Positions 59,082 to 64,000 of a DNA stretch of 64,000 bases are shown in pieces. The DNA is taken from the NCBI RefSeq assembly GCF_947179165.1, contig NC_077238.1, positions 38,491,793-38,555,792 on the forward strand, read 5' to 3'. The notes beneath the pieces were generated by a model. The model did not search any database. It was not told the DNA's origin and saw nothing but the letters and a program-made list of their open reading frames with translations. The position numbers and the translations under genes were made by a program. The DNA is from Solanum dulcamara (taxonomy: Eukaryota; Streptophyta; Magnoliopsida; Solanales; Solanaceae). Numbering within the stretch: the stretch's first letter is position 1; each line of letters opens with the position of its first letter.

Positions 59082-62000
59082 ATGACTCATGGAATACCAC
59101 CTCGAAGAGCAAGGGTTGACGATGAGTACCAAAATCCTCCGATTCCTAATGCCCAACATCATGAGGATGGGGTAACCCATGCCGAGTTTCGCAGTGTTAT
59201 TACTTTGTTAGCTCAAGTCGTAGCTAACCAAGGGAATCTAGGTGTTCCTCCTCCCCAAATGCAAAATCCAGCCTCTAGAATTCGGGATTTCCAAAGGATG
59301 AATCTACCTGAGTTTGATGGTTCTAAACTAGATGAGGACCCTATGGAGTTCATTAATGAGGTGTATCAGATTGTGGCTATCATGGGTGTGCCACCAAATA
59401 AGAAGGACGATCTAGTGGCCTATCAACTCAAAGGTGTAGCTCGAGTGTGGTACGAACAATGGGTTGTTGAGAGGGATGAAGAAATAGGATCGATAGGATG
59501 GGAAGAGTTCAAAGGTGCCTTCCTAGACCGCTTCTTCCCTTTAGAGCTAAGGGAGGCCAAAATCCAAGATTTCATCAACCTCCATCAAGGGAGTATGAGC
59601 GTGAGGGAGTATGCTCTCAAATTCACTAAGTTGTCAAAGTATGCTCCTTTTATGGTCTCCGACCCAAGAGCTAGGATGAGCAAGTTTATTTCCGGTGTCT
59701 CAAGCTTGGTGTCCAAGGAGTGCAAAACGGCCATGTTGGTCAAGGAGATGGACATCTCTCGGTTAATGACTTACGCAGAACAAATCGAAGAAGAGAAGCT
59801 TAGAGAGAGATCAAGGGGGTTCAAAAAGGCTAGAATGGATGGTGGAGGGTTTAACCCTCAAAGGTCCGATCATGGTAACAATGGCAAAGGTCAAGGTGGG
59901 CAACGATTTATGGGACAAGGTTCCACCAATACTCCTCCTCCAAAGTTCAACAAGGACAAAAGTGGTAAACTAATGATTCCAAGAGAGAATGTTGCTACTC
60001 AAACTTTCCCCACTTGCAAGATGTGTGGAAGGACTCACAAAGGGGAATGCTTAGCCGGCTCCAATGCATGCTTTAAGTGTGGCAAGCTGGGCCACCATGC
60101 TAAGGATTGTAGAGATGGTGGTGGTAGGACTCAAGGACAAATTGCTCATGGTCAACAAGTCCAAAGAGGTGTCCAACGCACCAACCGCTTTTACGCCTTG
60201 CATGGGAGACAAGAGGTTGAGGATGCACCCAATGTCATTACCGGTATGTTAAAGGTCTTTTCTTTTGATGTGTATGCACTATTAGATCCGGGTGCAAATT
60301 TATCTTTTGTTACTCCATTCCTTGCTAATAGATTTAATGTTTTACCTGAAATGTTATTAGAGCCTTATTTGGTGTCTACCTCTGTTGGTGAGTCAGTTAT
60401 TGCTAGAAAGGTCAATAGGGGTTGCCTTGTGTCTATCTTGCATAAAGTTATTCCTTGTGATCTCATTGAGCTTGATATGATAGATTTCGATGTCATTCTT
60501 GGGATGGATTGGTTACATGCATCTTATGCTTCCATAGATTGTAGGAATCGTCGAGTCAAGTTCCAATTTCCAAATGAGCCTGTTATTGAATGGCAGGGTC
60601 GTGATTCGGTGGTTAAGGGTCAATTTATTTCTTATCTTAAGGCTCGCAAAATGATTTCTAAGGGATGTATTTACCATATTGTGAGGGTTAGGGCTGTCAA
60701 CTCCAAAAGTCCTTCTCTTGAGTCAGTTCCTATAGTCAATGAATTCCCCGATGTCTTTCCTGATGACCTTCCCGGTGTACCTCCCGAAAGGAAAGTTGAT
60801 TTTGGTATTGATCTCCTTCCCGATACCCAACCTATCTCTATTCCTCCTTACCGCATGGCCCCAGTAGAATTGAAAGAGCTGAAGGAACAATTAAAGGACT
60901 TGTTAGAGAAGGGGTTCATAAGACCAAGTATTTCGCCATGGGGTGCTCCCGTTCTATTTGTAAGAAAGAAGGATGGGTCACTTCGAATGTGCATAGACTA
61001 CCGGCAATTAAATAAGATAACCATTAAGAACAAGTACCCACTCCCTAGAATAGATGACTTGTTTGATCAATTACAAGGGGCAAGTCACTTCTCCAAGATC
61101 GACCTTCGGTCCGGCTACCACCAACTACGGGTAAGGGAGTGTGACATTCCCAAAACAGCCTTCCGAACAAGGTATGGTCACTATGAGTTTGTGGTGATGA
61201 GTTTTGGATTGACGAATGCACCGACGGTGTTTATGGACTTGATGAATAGGGTGTTCAAACCTTACCTTGATACCTTTATAGTAGTCTTCATTGATGATAT
61301 TTTAATTTACTCTCGGGGTGAGGAAGAACATAAAAATCACTTGAGAGTTGTGCTTCAAACATTGAGGGATAAATAATTATTTGCAAAATTTAGTAAGTGT
61401 GAATTTTGGTTAAAGGAGGTAGCATTTCTTGGTCACGTAGTGTCCGGTAATGGAATCAAGGTTGATCCTAAGAAAATAGAGGCAGTTAAAAATTGGCCTA
61501 GACCATTATCTCCTTCAGACATTAGGAGCTTCTTAGGTCTAGCTGGGTACTATAGACGGTTCGTCAAAGGCTTTTCTTCCATCTCATCTCCTATGACAAA
61601 ATTGACCCAAAAGAAATCCAAATTCATATGGACAGATGAGTGTGAGAAGAGTTTCCAGACCTTAAAAGATCGACTTACCTCTGCTCCTATTTTGACTCTC
61701 CCAGAAGGATTAGAAGGGTTTGTAGTTTATTGTGATGCTTCAAAGATTGGTTTAGGTTGTGTCTTAATGCAAAAAGGCAAGGTAATAGCCTATGCTTCTA
61801 GGCAATTAAAGGTGCATGAGCGCAACTACCCTACCCATGACCTTGAATTGGCGGCCGTTGTTTTTGCTCTGAAGATTTGGAGGCATTACCTCTATGGGGT
61901 GCATGTGGATGTGTATACTGATCATAAGAGTCTTTAATATGTGTTCACCCAAAAGGACCTTAATCTAAGGCAAAGGAGGTTGCTAGAACTCCTTAAGGAC

Positions 62001-63644
62001 TATGACATGAGTGTACACTATCATCCAGGTAAAGCCAATGTGGTTGCTGATGCCCTTAGTAGAATGTCTATGGGGAGTGTGGCCCATGTGGATGAAAGGA
62101 AGAGGGAGTTGGTGAAAGATGTTCACCGATTGGCTAGATTAGGGGTGAAGTTGGGTAGTACTAATGATGGGGGTATGGTTGTTCAAAATAGGTCTGAATC
62201 CTCTTTGGTGGTGGATGTTAAATCAAAGAAAGATCTTGACCCAAAGTTTATCGAGTTAAAGAAGTTGGTAAAGGAAAAGAAGATAGAAGTCTTTTCCCAA
62301 GGGGGAGATGGGGTTCTATACTACCAAGGTCGGATATGTGTTCTAGATGTTAATGGCCTAAGGAGTTTGATCTTGATGGAGGCTCATAATTCTAGATACT
62401 CCATTCATCCCGGTTCAACAAAAATATACCAAAACTTAAAAGAGTTGTATTGGTGGGGTGGCATGAAGAAGGACATAGCAAGGTTTGTGTCCGAATGTAC
62501 AAATTGCCAACAAGTGAAGGCCGAACATCAAAGACCAGGTGGCCTAGCCCAAGACATTGAAATCCCAACTTGGAAGTGGGAAGATGTGAATATGGATTTT
62601 GTAGTGGATTTGCCTCATACACGGAAACGTCATGACTCGATTTGGGTAATTGTTGATAGAATGACTAAGTCAGCTCACTTCCTACCGGTTAAAACTTCCT
62701 ATAGTGCCGAAGACTATGCCAAGTTGTATATTCAGGAGTTAGTGAGGTTGCATGGTGTGCCATTATCCATTATTTCGGATTGTGGTACCCAATTCACTTC
62801 TCACTTCTGGAGATCATTTCAAAAAGGCCTCGGTACTAAGGTAAAGTTGAGCACAGCATTCCATCCTCAAACGGATGGGCAAGCCGAAAGGACGATTCAA
62901 ACACTAGAGGATATGTTAAGGGCTTGTGTGTTGGAGTTTAAAGGGAATTGGGATGATCATCTACCTATCATCGAGTTTGCCTATAATAATAGTTACCACT
63001 CAAGTATTGAGATGGCGCCATTTGAGGCTTTGTATGGGAGACGATGTAGATTACCGGTTGGTTGGTTCGAAGTAGGTGAGATGACCTTGTTGGGCCCCGA
63101 TTTGGTACTTGATGCTTTAGAGAAGGTGAAGATCATTAGAGAAAGGTTGAAGATGGCTCAAAATCATCAAAAGTCCTATTCTGACACTAGAAGAAGGGAT
63201 CTTGAGTTTAATGTGGATGATTCGGTGTATCTGAAGGTTTCACCCATGAAAGGTGTGGTTCGATTTGGTAAGAAAGGGAAATTAAGCCCTAGGTATGTAG
63301 GGCCTTATAGAATCATGAGACGTGTTGGTAAGGTTGCATATGAGTTGGAATTACCATTGGAAATGGCCATGGTTCATCCGGTGTTTCACGTGTCTATGTT
63401 GAAAAAAAGTGTGGGTGATCCTAGTTCCATTGTACCTATGGGAGTAGTGAATATTGAAGAAAACTTGACCTATGAAGAAGTTCCTGTGGAAATTTTGGAT
63501 CGGCAAGTTAAGAGATTGAGAAACAAAAAAGTTGCCTCTGTTAAAGTCCTTTGGAGGAATCAACAAATAGAAAGTGCAACATGGGAAGCGGAAGCGGATA
63601 TGATTAAGAGATACCCTCATCTTTTCCCCTCTACCCAAACCTAA
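59082..63644 (+). pseudogene. Ty3 chromovirus gag-pol polyprotein with two in-frame stops
   Basis: A single frame of 1521 codons encodes the whole replication machinery. It is interrupted only by TAA at 61374-61376 (codon 765) and 61935-61937 (codon 952). Domains: retrotrans_gag (~60-240; [26 protein letters not shown]), a [12 protein letters not shown] half-motif and the zinc knuckle [14 protein letters not shown] (~325-345), and protease with [13 protein letters not shown] (~400), where Pro replaces the usual Ser after Asp. RT follows (~570-770; [23 protein letters not shown]), then RNase H (~870-950; [18 protein letters not shown]). Integrase is at ~1095-1420, with the HHCC zinc region H...HPGSTK...CTNCQQ, catalytic-core MDFVVDLP and IISDCGTQFTSHFW, and YVGPYRIMRRVGK. 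A chromodomain-like tail (~1467-1510) reads VEILDRQVKRLRNK and VLWRNQQIESATW. The first ATG downstream of the primer site was chosen because [10 protein letters not shown] parallels the start at 30661. As it stands only gag, protease and most of RT can be made. Confidence 0.93.
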
Positions 63645-63847
63645 GGTATTAAGTTGTCCTTGCTCAATTACTTGAAATCTTTACATCTCAACTTTTTTTG
63701 TCATATGCTTGCAAAATTATGAAATATATTTTAAATGATATTTTAAATTACACTGTTGCATTAATGATAGGTTGTTTGTTAACACTCTAGTCTACTCAAG
63801 CCAAGTCTTTTCTCATTCGAGGACGAATGTTCCCAAGGGGGAGATAA
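63645..63847 (+). other. 3' untranslated part and polypurine tract
   Basis: Non-coding sequence after gag-pol ending in TCGAGGACGAATGTTCCC and the purine run AAGGGGGAGATAA (63835-63847), directly before the 3' LTR. Confidence 0.8.
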
Positions 63848-64000
63848 TGTAACATCCCCTAAAAACGTTGTATATGATGTTTTAATTTTCGCCTAAACAT
63901 GATACAACCTCTGTATTTTGGGCATACCTTTTCATAGGAATATCCAAATTGAGTGATTTAAATTTCTACGTAACCACAAGATCATTACCTACAACTTTTA
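63848..64000 (+). repeat. Start of the 3' LTR, truncated by the window
   Basis: TGTAACATCCCC onward, collinear with 56540-56692. Six differences, five of them C/T or A/G transitions. Confidence 0.93.

Larger units (their letters stand above)
56540..64000 (+). mobile_element. Ty3/gypsy chromovirus (Tekay-like), nearly intact, runs off the right edge
   Basis: 5' LTR 56540-58866, primer site 58871-58882, gag-pol 59082-63644, polypurine tract 63835-63847, and the first 153 bases of the 3' LTR at 63848-64000. Those 153 bases differ from the 5' LTR start at 6 positions, so it is one of the younger insertions here. It inserted in the AT-rich LTR of 54522. The left flank CGGAC (56535-56539) should reappear beyond the window. 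Confidence 0.93.

Noticed and set aside
62392..63638. Minus-strand open frames under the integrase
   Set aside because: Shadows of the conserved gag-pol frame.

Overview
The window looks like repeat-packed nuclear DNA of a flowering plant, most likely a Solanaceae (tomato/potato/pepper/tobacco type). The evidence is many long LTRs ending in the TGTCACGACCC / GGGTCGTGACA signature, initiator-tRNA-Met primer sites (TGGTATCAGAGC), chromovirus-type Ty3 polyproteins, an endogenous plant pararetrovirus and a plant-type 5S rDNA-derived segment. The family assignment is inference. I see no host protein gene, no tRNA gene and nothing prokaryotic. Almost everything is LTR retrotransposon sequence in nested layers, several of which can be unpicked from target-site duplications (TSDs).

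Layout. (1) 1-7120: an LTR entering from the left edge, split at 1335/6339 by a solo LTR (1336-6333, TSD AGTTG), itself split by a reverse solo LTR (3063-5163). (2) 7172-10075: a truncated reverse LTR, a 46-bp inverted duplication, and a broken Ty1/copia gag-protease-integrase fragment (minus), whose LTR resumes at 18549-19076. (3) 10076-18543: a complete but decayed LTR element inserted in that copia LTR (TSD GAATT/AAATT). (4) 19382-25412: a reverse solo LTR with another reverse solo LTR (20770-23139) inside. (5) 25597-26800: a decayed Tat/Ogre-like primer site and gag. (6) 27358-45799: an Athila-like solo LTR (TSD ATAGG/ATAGA) blown open by two elements, a deleted Tekay-type element (28223-35252, TSD ATCTC) and a reverse element with ~2.7-3 kb LTRs and a non-coding core (35490-~45446) carrying a 5S-rRNA-like segment. 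A second copy of the Athila-like LTR at 47165-48435 preserves the unfilled sites. (7) 49133-54521: an endogenous pararetrovirus (minus) with broken coat, protease, RT/RNase H and downstream ORFs, followed by a recognisable promoter, a poly(A) signal and a 121-bp-arm hairpin. (8) 54522-56539: the 5' part of a very AT-rich LTR with tandem repeats and a TATA box. (9) 56540-64000: a young Ty3 chromovirus with an almost open gag-pol (59082-63644) broken by only two stop codons, and the start of its 3' LTR at the right edge.

The genes do not form a host pathway. The coding regions are selfish replication modules (gag, protease, reverse transcriptase, RNase H, integrase), nearly all dead. The least ordinary features are the pararetrovirus promoter/hairpin, the near-identical LTRs around a non-coding core, the 5S-derived segment, and the 5'-LTR-only U3 duplication. 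I did not find a convincing new biological system beyond these.
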